Part shown: positions 1 through 5,994 of the stretch, piece after piece
Numbering within the stretch: the first letter of the stretch is position 1
How the letters are laid out: the number at the start of each line of letters is the position of its first letter
Translations under genes and position numbers: made by a program
DNA from: a virus
DNA: 22,441 nt
Direction: 5' to 3' (one strand)
IMG/VR virus record: IMGVR_UViG_3300024999_000429
Span: 1 to 22,441 of that record
The notes under the pieces: model-generated
Databases searched by the model: none
The model's input: the letters and a program-made list of their open reading frames with translations, nothing else
Told to the model about the DNA's origin: nothing

Positions 1-792
1 AGCCAGACAAATGTATCAATCAAAGGGAAGCTTGATGCCATAACCGGATTCGAATTAGACAAGATTTCACTCGAAGATGACGCGAAGGAAGCCTCCGAAG
101 TATCCAAGAACATCGCGGTATTGGAGTACGAAATTCGTACACTCAGAGACCAATTAGGTAATCTTCAAGCTGCTCATGGTGCCGTTAAAAAGTCGCTCAC
201 GGAGATTTCAGAGCTGGTAGTTAAGTTGGATGAGTCACGTATTCGACGAGATACCTTGGCCGCTGATCTGACAGACTGGAATGATATCGTAAAAGCCTGT
301 GGAAAGAATGGAATCCAAGCTGTGATTATCGAAAACTCCATTCCAGAAATTGAACGCGAGGCTAATAATCTTCTTGCTCGGATGTCGTCCGGTAGGTTTT
401 CCTTAGGACTCGTAACTCAAAAACCGAGTAAGACGGCAAAAGTTACAGAAACACTCGATATTAAGATATCTGACGGCGGATTGGGAATTAGACCTTACGA
501 GACCTATTCTGGTGCTGAAAAAATGATGATTGACCTAGCAATTCGGATTTCCTTAAGTAAGCTTTTAACCCGTCGGGCAGGGGCAACGATACGAACACTG
601 GTGCTGGATGAAACAAGTGCGGCACTGGACACGCAGAACCGTAGCGAATTCCTGCAAATCATTAATACGCTCAGGGATGACTTTGATTTGATTCTGGTTA
701 TTAGTCATCAAGAAGACGTTCAAGATGCGTTTGAGCAAAGGATTGAGGTTTACCGCACCGATGAGGGGTCAAAGGTTAGGGTGATCGCATGA
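1..792 (+). CDS. SbcC/Rad50-like ATPase, C-terminal part (5' end outside window)
   Basis: The frame is open from base 1, so the gene begins upstream; 263 codons are visible. The segment starts with a charged, probably coiled-coil stretch (about visible residues 25-110), followed by the second half of an ABC-type ATPase head: signature motif YSGAEKMMIDLAIRISLS (about 169-186), Walker B TLVLDET (199-205) and an H-loop histidine in ISHQ (about 236). This order is that of SbcC/Rad50/RecF-type SMC-like proteins. The Walker A half must lie upstream. In phages such proteins usually pair with an SbcD-like nuclease in recombination or end processing; the partner is not in this window. The next gene overlaps the stop by ATGA, implying translational coupling. 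The class is well supported, the precise subfamily is not. Confidence 0.85.
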   Translation, partial: SQTNVSIKGKLDAITGFELDKISLEDDAKEASEVSKNIAVLEYEIRTLRDQLGNLQAAHGAVKKSLTEISELVVKLDESRIRRDTLAADLTDWNDIVKACGKNGIQAVIIENSIPEIEREANNLLARMSSGRFSLGLVTQKPSKTAKVTETLDIKISDGGLGIRPYETYSGAEKMMIDLAIRISLSKLLTRRAGATIRTLVLDETSAALDTQNRSEFLQIINTLRDDFDLILVISHQEDVQDAFEQRIEVYRTDEGSKVRVIA

Positions 793-1004
793 GGCCTCCG
801 AAACCAGGTGATTTCGTCCGTACTAGCCTCGGAAAAGGCTTCGTGAGGGAACGCACCGGAAGTATATATCTAGTCCAACATGGAGGCTGTCGGTTTGCGT
901 TCCGAGCTGATGAGGTCGTGATATTGCAGACGAGAGAGGACCGATTCAAGAACGGTCCTCGCAGGTCCAAGAAAGGATACGAGTATGGAAGAGTACAGCT
1001 TTAA
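789..1004 (+). CDS. Small hypothetical protein, 71 aa
   Basis: The ATG overlaps the TGA of the SbcC-like gene (ATGA), and the reading frame overlaps the next gene by 20 bases, an arrangement typical of compact phage operons. The protein is basic and begins with a proline-rich stretch followed by GDFVRTSLGKGFVRERTGS, which resembles a small SH3-like or KOW-like beta barrel, but this is only an impression from the residue pattern. No catalytic motif, membrane segment or signal peptide is visible. The gene contains a GC-rich hairpin near its 3' end (936-960). Function is unknown. Confidence 0.6.
   Translation: MRPPKPGDFVRTSLGKGFVRERTGSIYLVQHGGCRFAFRADEVVILQTREDRFKNGPRRSKKGYEYGRVQL
936..960 (+). 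other. Perfect 8-bp inverted repeat (hairpin) inside the 71-aa gene
   Basis: GAGGACCG (936-943) and CGGTCCTC (953-960) are exact reverse complements around a 9-base loop. No T-run follows, so it is not an intrinsic terminator. It ends about 10 bases before the ribosome-binding site (GAAAGGA, 971-977) of the gene starting at 985, so it could influence coupling or mRNA processing. Confidence 0.5.
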
Positions 1005-1533
1005 AAAGTCAACTTGTGAGCGGTACGATTTACGATGGGGCGCATGCGGTTGGGCAACATTCACCATCGATGAAAACGGAGGATTGTTCAACTGCCAATC
1101 GGACTATGGGAACTATAACTATGAATGGCCCAATCATGGCAGGGAATCCTTTAAGCACTTTCTTATTGGAATTACTCGGATCCCTGACTATTTACTTGGA
1201 AAAGTAGCGAAGAGAGACACCTTTGACTATGAAAAAGCTCTCAAAGGTTGGAAATTAGAGATCGTGCAAATTAGGAGAGAACGGGACTGCACTAAAGAAC
1301 AAGCTCGTGACGCTTGGGAAGTCATAACCGATCAAGGGGATTACGAAAACTCGCCCGATATTCTCCTGAAAGAGATATGCGAGAGCAGTGCAATAGGCGA
1401 AATTACGGATGATCCTTGGTATGTATTTGAGATAGACAAAGAGTATTCTCCTCAAGCACTGGCCTTCGCTAATGAAGTCATGCCGATGTTCGCAGACATA
1501 CTCCGGAAGGAAATCGATGCGAGCGAAAGCTAA
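985..1533 (+). CDS. Conserved-looking phage hypothetical protein, 182 aa
   Basis: The ATG at 985 has GAAAGGA at 971-977 as ribosome-binding site. The N-terminal third is rich in aromatic residues and glycine (WGACGWATFTIDENGG, then SDYGNYNYEWP), a pattern seen in hypothetical proteins of many tailed phages. The middle (about 85-120) is charged and likely helical, and the C-terminus is acidic. No catalytic motif or transmembrane segment could be recognised. It overlaps the preceding small gene by 20 bases and is followed by a gap of about 120 bases containing a possible promoter. Function is unknown. Confidence 0.75.
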   Translation: MEEYSFKKSTCERYDLRWGACGWATFTIDENGGLFNCQSDYGNYNYEWPNHGRESFKHFLIGITRIPDYLLGKVAKRDTFDYEKALKGWKLEIVQIRRERDCTKEQARDAWEVITDQGDYENSPDILLKEICESSAIGEITDDPWYVFEIDKEYSPQALAFANEVMPMFADILRKEIDASES

Positions 1534-1570
1534 AAAGGGCACAAATACGACCTATATTTTTTTACTCTTT

Positions 1571-1599
1571 TTCACAATCTTAAAGGCGATCTTTACATT
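1571..1599 (+). promoter_or_regulatory. Possible sigma-70-type promoter before the replication genes
   Basis: TTCACA (1571-1576) and TACATT (1594-1599) match the consensus hexamers at 5/6 and 4/6 positions with a 17-base spacer. They lie in the first sizeable gap after 1533 and upstream of the 68-aa gene and the DnaD/DnaC-like genes. The match is moderate and the region is AT-rich, so chance is possible. Confidence 0.33.
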
Positions 1600-1656
1600 C
1601 TATGCAAGTAAGTGCAATCTAATGCCAACAATTTAACAAAAAGGAGTAGATTCTTT

Positions 1657-1863
1657 ATGTTAAAACAACCAGTTCAAAAGTGCAGATGTAAACAACGCAT
1701 CGACTTTCCGGAGGGTCAGGTGAAGGCAAGATGCTCTTGCGGAGCAGAATGGCAGCTAGGACCAGAAGGGTTTTGGTATATCGAGTTTGCGCCAGTTTTA
1801 CCAAAGAGCCGCTTTGATAGTTTCTTCGAGAGGCGTGAGAAAAGGAAGCGGAGGAAGAGATAA
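1657..1863 (+). CDS. Small zinc-ribbon-like protein, 68 aa
   Basis: The frame is open from a GTG at 1612, but the ribosome-binding site AAGGAG (1641-1646) is positioned for the ATG at 1657, so that start is chosen. The protein has two paired-cysteine motifs (CRC at residues 9-11 and CSC about 22-24, spaced by a beta-strand-like stretch), suggesting a small metal-binding knuckle. It ends with a strongly basic tail (RREKRKRRKR), consistent with nucleic-acid binding. It lies just upstream of the replication initiator gene. Function is unknown; a DNA- or RNA-binding role is inference from charge and cysteines only. Confidence 0.6.
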   Translation: MLKQPVQKCRCKQRIDFPEGQVKARCSCGAEWQLGPEGFWYIEFAPVLPKSRFDSFFERREKRKRRKR

Positions 1864-1939
1864 AACTCACAATTAACTGTCTTTTTCAATTCGAGGTTTT
1901 CCTTATGGAATTTTACCATAGACGTAAGTAGGTGGGGTA

Positions 1940-2785
1940 ATGGCTGGGTGGATTAGCATACACAGGAGGCTTCAGGGTCATTGGCTATGGGCTGAAAAAC
2001 CTTACAGCAAAGGACAAGCTTGGATCGACTTATTACTATCTGCAAACCATGAGGATTGTAAATTTCTACTCGGCAATCAACTCATAGAAGTTAAGCGCGG
2101 GGATGTAGTAACGAGTGAAGTTAAATTAATGGATAAGTGGGGTTGGTCAAAGACAAAGGTGAGATCCTTCTTGGTTTTGCTAGAACGAGACTCAATGATC
2201 GTTAAAAAAACAGACCATAAAAAAACCACCCTAAGCCTAGTGAATTACGGTGTTTGGCAGGATTATCAAACCGCAAAAGAACCAGAAAAAAACCGCAAAG
2301 AGACTAGTGAAGAACCACTTCCAAACCACTTAGAGACTAGTGAGGAACCACTTCCAGACACAATCAATAACTCTAATAACTCTAATAACTCTAATAACTC
2401 TAATAACTCTAATAAAGAGTATATACTTGTCGATTTTGAATCACTCTGGAAGCTCTATCCCAAGAAAGAAGGAAAGGGGCAAGTAAGTAAAACGCAAAAG
2501 GAAAAACTGCACAAGATCGGGATCGAAGAAATGACGAGAGCCATTAATCGCTATGTTAACGCGAAGTCTGGAACTGACAGGAAGTACCTGCAGAACGGGA
2601 GTACATTTTTCAATAGCGGTTATGTAGATTACTTAGACGCTAATTATCAGGATCAAGGAGGAGAAAATGGCGGAATCGGAGGAAAAACTAAACCCAATAC
2701 AGTCGATCAAGGAGATTCTAGGCCTTGGGAAAATGACCCATACCTCAAAGGAATCTTCGGAGGAAGAAATAAGGAAGAGACTTAA
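1940..2785 (+). CDS. DnaD-like phage replication initiator (replisome organizer), 281 aa
   Basis: The ATG at 1940 is preceded by AGGTGGGG. The N-terminal part (about residues 1-115) opens with GWISIHRRLQGHWLW and continues through a winged-helix-like segment (GDVVTSEVKLMDKWGWSKTKV), the usual N-terminus of Firmicute phage replication proteins annotated as DnaD-like. A low-complexity linker follows (120-160) made of a duplicated ETSEEPLP segment and an Asn-Asn-Ser repeat. The C-terminal part (about 165-235) has a FESLWKLYPKKEGKG motif and a YLQNGSTFFNSGYVDYLD segment found at the C-terminus of the same group. In the family the protein binds the phage origin and recruits the helicase loader; the adjacent DnaC-like gene fits. 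The last 39 codons overlap that gene in another frame. Confidence 0.82.
   Translation: MAGWISIHRRLQGHWLWAEKPYSKGQAWIDLLLSANHEDCKFLLGNQLIEVKRGDVVTSEVKLMDKWGWSKTKVRSFLVLLERDSMIVKKTDHKKTTLSLVNYGVWQDYQTAKEPEKNRKETSEEPLPNHLETSEEPLPDTINNSNNSNNSNNSNNSNKEYILVDFESLWKLYPKKEGKGQVSKTQKEKLHKIGIEEMTRAINRYVNAKSGTDRKYLQNGSTFFNSGYVDYLDANYQDQGGENGGIGGKTKPNTVDQGDSRPWENDPYLKGIFGGRNKEET
2300..2356 (+). repeat. 33-bp-period direct repeat in the initiator linker
   Basis: Bases 2300-2323 and 2333-2356 are copies of the same 24-base unit with one mismatch (GAAGAA versus GAGGAA), encoding ETSEEPLP twice. It lies immediately upstream of the 9-bp tandem repeat in the same linker. Confidence 0.85.
2366..2415 (+). repeat. 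9-bp tandem repeat AATAACTCT, five copies plus a partial copy
   Basis: Five exact AATAACTCT units run from 2366 to 2410, then a partial unit to 2415. In frame they encode Asn-Asn-Ser. Because the period is a multiple of three, copy-number slippage would lengthen or shorten the linker without a frameshift. A linker is a permissive place for such change; a role as an iteron is possible but not supported beyond the repetition. Confidence 0.9.
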
Positions 2786-3536
2786 CATTTTTAACGTCGG
2801 AACCGGATACAACCTGAAACTGGTCGAAAAGGTCTTCGCCTGCAAAGAGTGTGAGGATCGGGAGATTGTCGCTGTTGGCCTAGATCCCTACGGATTAACT
2901 CTTTATGCGGATTGTATTTGCAAAGTCAAGAAGAATGCGGCTAGGAAGCTTAAATCTTCAGGATTAACGCCCCAGCAACTAAGGTACAACCTTTCTGATT
3001 ATCGCGTTAACGATGGAAACCAGAAGATGTATCGAGGAGTTGAAAAATACCTGAAGGCTTGGCCTGACTTAATTAAGAGCAATTCGGACGCCAAAGGTTT
3101 TCTCCTTCTCGGGAATGCGGGGATCGGAAAGACAATGTTGGCAAGCATAATCGCAAAGGACATGCTCGACAAGGGGGTTCAAGTCGTGTTTGTATCTTCT
3201 GCGGATCTGCTCGCGGAACTAAGGGACGCACAGTTCAGGAAAGACGAAGGCGGAATCGAGGCTAAGATTGAAACGTTGGCTAAGGCACAAGCGTTAATCC
3301 TGGACGATGTTGGCAAGGAAAAACAAACCGAGTGGGTCCAAAGCATGTACTATCGCCTGATTGACCTCAGGTATCGAGCTAACTTGCTTACCGGATTTAC
3401 GACCAACTATTATCCGAAGCCTCTTGAGGAAAGGCTAGGAGATTTCGGAGAGGCAACGGTATCGAGGATACTGGGAATGACAGTAGATTATTTGCTTTGC
3501 GCCAAGGATTATGACCACAGGACCAAGCGAGACTAG
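2667..3536 (+). CDS. DnaC/IstB-type helicase loader ATPase, 289 aa
   Basis: The ATG at 2667 has an excellent ribosome-binding site, AAGGAGGAG at 2655-2663, so the 119-base overlap with the upstream gene is likely real. Residues 59-85 carry four cysteines (CKEC and CICK), a probable zinc site as seen in many phage DnaC proteins. The AAA+ core has Walker A GNAGIGKT (149-156), Walker B ALILDD (209-214), sensor-1-like TGFTTNY (242-248) and an arginine in SRILG (about 267) in arginine-finger position. In the family it loads the replicative helicase at the phage origin, using the host helicase or a phage one; no DnaB is present in the window. Family assignment is confident. Confidence 0.93.
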   Translation: MAESEEKLNPIQSIKEILGLGKMTHTSKESSEEEIRKRLNIFNVGTGYNLKLVEKVFACKECEDREIVAVGLDPYGLTLYADCICKVKKNAARKLKSSGLTPQQLRYNLSDYRVNDGNQKMYRGVEKYLKAWPDLIKSNSDAKGFLLLGNAGIGKTMLASIIAKDMLDKGVQVVFVSSADLLAELRDAQFRKDEGGIEAKIETLAKAQALILDDVGKEKQTEWVQSMYYRLIDLRYRANLLTGFTTNYYPKPLEERLGDFGEATVSRILGMTVDYLLCAKDYDHRTKRD

Positions 3537-3550
3537 GGGGCGGACAAGCT

Positions 3551-3961
3551 ATGAACACCTACGCAATCACATTTCGGAATCATACCGAACACGAAATTGC
3601 CAAAACCCGCAGTAAGGCTAAATATTCGTTTTATAAATCACATGAAATTGACGATTCGATGGAATTTGGTGATTTCCTTCAGTCTGTATCTTGCAAGTTG
3701 GTCAACAGATTTCATGTTAAGGATTTATTCACTCAAAACATTGATCAATTCGACCATATGAAAAAAAGCAGAGGAATTGAATTTGCACTCCTCGGCATGA
3801 AGGTAGGGGTCAACGGCAAACCCGGAATAATTATTGGTTACCACGGATTAAATTTATTGGTTTGCCTTGATGGAAATCACTGGGGAGATAACTGCCATCC
3901 ATGGTGGAGGATGAAGTATTTCGACAACAAGGGAGATTTAATCAAAGAGTACGGAGATTAA
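3551..3961 (+). CDS. Conserved-looking phage hypothetical protein, 136 aa
   Basis: The ATG at 3551 follows a weak GGGGG(C) ribosome-binding region directly after the helicase-loader stop. The protein seems to have two parts: an N-terminal region (about 1-75) with a MNTYAITFRNHTEHEIAKTR opening, and a C-terminal region (about 80-136) containing GMKVGVNGKPGIIIGY, which looks like a small SH3-like fold, ending in conserved Trp/His/Cys residues (HWGDNCHPWW). No catalytic motif is recognised. It sits between the helicase loader and the sigma factor in a same-strand run with short gaps. Function is unknown. Confidence 0.72.
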   Translation: MNTYAITFRNHTEHEIAKTRSKAKYSFYKSHEIDDSMEFGDFLQSVSCKLVNRFHVKDLFTQNIDQFDHMKKSRGIEFALLGMKVGVNGKPGIIIGYHGLNLLVCLDGNHWGDNCHPWWRMKYFDNKGDLIKEYGD

Positions 3962-3972
3962 GGAGGTAGACC

Positions 3973-4614
3973 ATGCAAACCAATCCATATCTACCAGGCA
4001 CACCGGATGAATACATCCAAGCAAACATGAATCTAGCTCAATACGTAGCTTGGGGATTCATCGAGAAGGCAGGAAAAGACGAAAGTCTGAAATTCGATAA
4101 AGACGACTACTTGAGTATCGCGTATATAGGGCTAGTCAAAGAGTACAAAGGCTATAACCCAACGGGTTTTACTGGAACGGATGGAGATCCAATTAAGTTT
4201 TCCACCTACGCGGTGCAGAAGATTCGTGGCGAGATTCTGAGGCACATACGAGACTATGGACGCACGATTCGAAGGGGAAGAGAGAAAAGCGATTACCTAG
4301 ATGTCGATAGTTTAGACTGCCCGCTGACAGAAGGAGAGAACAGAACACTTGGAGATGTCATTGAGTTACGACATTACGATTACGGAGAACAGGTGGTTAT
4401 AAGGGATTTCCTCAGCCAGATTGGACCAAGATTGCGGAGGGTATACAAACTTAGGGAGATGGGTTTATCCCAGCAAGAAGTGGGAGACGCCATGGGTATA
4501 TCGCAGGTTAGTATCGGGCGAATGGAAAGATATTTGCTCGAATCAGCAAGGCAGTATGGACTCAATATGGACTTAGGGGAAAGGACAATATATCGGGAAC
4601 TGAAAGCTGTGTAA
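3973..4614 (+). CDS. Phage RNA polymerase sigma factor (sigma-70 family), 213 aa
   Basis: The ATG at 3973 follows a strong AGGAGGT at 3961-3967. Residues about 41-100 form region 2: an aromatic/acidic helix (YLSIAYIGLVKEYKGYNP), then IKFSTYAVQKIRGEILRHIR, the typical -10 recognition and core-binding segment. Region 3 is short or missing. Residues about 158-189 are a region-4 helix-turn-helix (LSQQEVGDAMGISQVSIGRM) for -35 recognition. The length and layout resemble sporulation-type group 3 sigma factors. Its expected job is to redirect host RNA polymerase to a class of phage promoters, probably late ones; which promoters cannot be read from this window. The next gene starts 23 bases downstream with a GTG. 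Confidence 0.9.
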   Translation: MQTNPYLPGTPDEYIQANMNLAQYVAWGFIEKAGKDESLKFDKDDYLSIAYIGLVKEYKGYNPTGFTGTDGDPIKFSTYAVQKIRGEILRHIRDYGRTIRRGREKSDYLDVDSLDCPLTEGENRTLGDVIELRHYDYGEQVVIRDFLSQIGPRLRRVYKLREMGLSQQEVGDAMGISQVSIGRMERYLLESARQYGLNMDLGERTIYRELKAV

Positions 4615-4637
4615 GGGGGAAGGGTGGGTCTGGTCTA

Positions 4638-5711
4638 GTGGAACCATACGAGTTTATCCAAAGGCAATCTTTACCCTACGAAGCTAAAGTAATCCACGCA
4701 ACACGAATTGCACGAGAGTTTGATGATTGGGCCATTGAGCACTATAAAAACATCTGCGTAAGCATTGGTGGGTTGGACAGCATCACCCTATACTACTTCC
4801 TTAAGTCTCTTGGAATTGACGCAACACCAGTTTCGGTTTCGTCACTCGAAGACAAGAGTATTCAGGAGATTCATAAACAAATACCTGGTATGGTCTTTAT
4901 TAAACCTTACAAAAGTAAAGTGCAAGTCTTGAGAGAATTTGGATTCCCTGTGATTAGTAAAGAGAAGGCTGCTAAGATTGCAAACCTTCAAGTACCAAAT
5001 CATCCAAAACAAACGTTTATTCATGCAATTATGACCGGAGATATGGGGGCTCAAGGAAAGTTTCAACATAGTGAAAAGCTTAAGCTTCAAGATAAGTGGA
5101 TTGTGCTTTTCGGTGGGAACTATGCAGGACACAGAACTGATATCCAGTGGGGCGCTCAAAAATCATGCGGAATAGCACCCTTCAAAGTATCCGCCGAGTG
5201 CTGTAAGTGGATGAAGGAGAAACCCGCACAGGACTGGCAGAAAGCAAACAATATGATTCCTTATTTGGGGCTTATGGCATCCGAGGGCGGTCAGCGAGAA
5301 AAGGGGCTTATGAAAAACGGATGCAATTATTACGGCAAAAGCACCATAAGAAGTTGCCCATTCGCAATATTCAACCGACAGGATCTACTCCAGCTCTCGT
5401 TAGATCTGAAGACACCTGTCCCGAAAATCTACGGAGAAATAGTCAGAGATTCGAATGGAGAGCTAAGGACAACAAGGGCCCAGAGAACCGGCTGCTCGAT
5501 GTGCGGATTTGGAATCCATATTGAGAAACGACCACATCGGTTTGACCGACTGCGAGAGGACAATCCAAGGGAATGGAATTTCTGGATGCACGATTGCTGC
5601 GTTGACGAACAAACCGGAGAACACTACGGATGGGGAAAAGTCTTAGATTACATCGGAGTTGGGTGGGAAGATGTGTTTGTGGAATATACGCAGACAGAGT
5701 TGTTTGCCTAG
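4638..5711 (+). CDS. PAPS reductase-family PP-loop protein with cysteine cluster, 357 aa
   Basis: GTG at 4638 is chosen; a GGGGGAAGGG stretch lies upstream. The N-terminal domain holds a PP-loop SIGGLDS (residues 42-48), where isoleucine precedes GG instead of the usual serine of SGGxDS. Downstream are cysteine motifs: SAECCKWMKEKP (about 185-196), NGC/RSCPF (229, 240) and GCSMCGF (285-291). The CC..LKE.P and CxxC features occur in phage proteins of the phosphoadenosine phosphosulfate reductase superfamily and suggest an iron-sulfur cluster. Superfamily members activate sulfate esters or carry out sulfur insertion through an adenylated intermediate. The substrate is unknown here; the proximity of a C5 methyltransferase makes nucleic-acid modification an attractive but unproven guess. 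It is long for simple PAPS reductases (about 240 aa). Confidence 0.82.
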   Translation: MEPYEFIQRQSLPYEAKVIHATRIAREFDDWAIEHYKNICVSIGGLDSITLYYFLKSLGIDATPVSVSSLEDKSIQEIHKQIPGMVFIKPYKSKVQVLREFGFPVISKEKAAKIANLQVPNHPKQTFIHAIMTGDMGAQGKFQHSEKLKLQDKWIVLFGGNYAGHRTDIQWGAQKSCGIAPFKVSAECCKWMKEKPAQDWQKANNMIPYLGLMASEGGQREKGLMKNGCNYYGKSTIRSCPFAIFNRQDLLQLSLDLKTPVPKIYGEIVRDSNGELRTTRAQRTGCSMCGFGIHIEKRPHRFDRLREDNPREWNFWMHDCCVDEQTGEHYGWGKVLDYIGVGWEDVFVEYTQTELFA

Positions 5712-5714
5712 ATA

Positions 5715-5740
5715 GTTTGCTAGAAAATTAGCAAGCAAAC
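5715..5740 (+). other. Inverted repeat between the PP-loop gene and the next gene
   Basis: GTTTGCT (5715-5721) pairs with AGCAAAC (5734-5740); alternatively TTGCTA (5717-5722) pairs with TAGCAA (5729-5734) around a 6-base loop. The two stems are mutually exclusive. No T-run follows, so a terminator is unlikely. It ends just before the ribosome-binding site AGGAGGT at 5744-5750. Confidence 0.4.
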
Positions 5741-5757
5741 CAGAGGAGGTCGGCAAG

Positions 5758-5994
5758 ATGATTCATTACTCAAAAACTCTAACACCATCACAAACCAAGG
5801 AAATGAATATATTCCTCCACACCTTATTACAGACGAGTAATGCGGCGAAAGAAGCAGGATCGAAGCCTGATGTTCGTCTCTTCATGAAAGTTTGGATAGG
5901 ACTTCCGATTACGGAGGATGGAAAAAAGCAAAGGAAAAATATTCAGTATCAGGATTGGAAACAGAGGAAACGTGCGGCAGGGGGTAAGTGTTGA
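5758..5994 (+). CDS. Small hypothetical protein, 78 aa
   Basis: ATG at 5758 follows a strong AGAGGAGGT. The protein is basic towards its C-terminus (KQRKN, WKQRKRAAGGKC) and mostly polar, with no membrane segment or catalytic motif. The stop overlaps the start of the cytosine methyltransferase gene (GTG at 5988), implying translational coupling with it. A role linked to the methyltransferase is inference from that coupling only. Confidence 0.65.
   Translation: MIHYSKTLTPSQTKEMNIFLHTLLQTSNAAKEAGSKPDVRLFMKVWIGLPITEDGKKQRKNIQYQDWKQRKRAAGGKC

Noticed and set aside
1534-1656. Terminator at the T-rich tract 1555-1576
   Set aside because: T-runs are present, but no stable stem precedes them, so only a possible promoter is reported.
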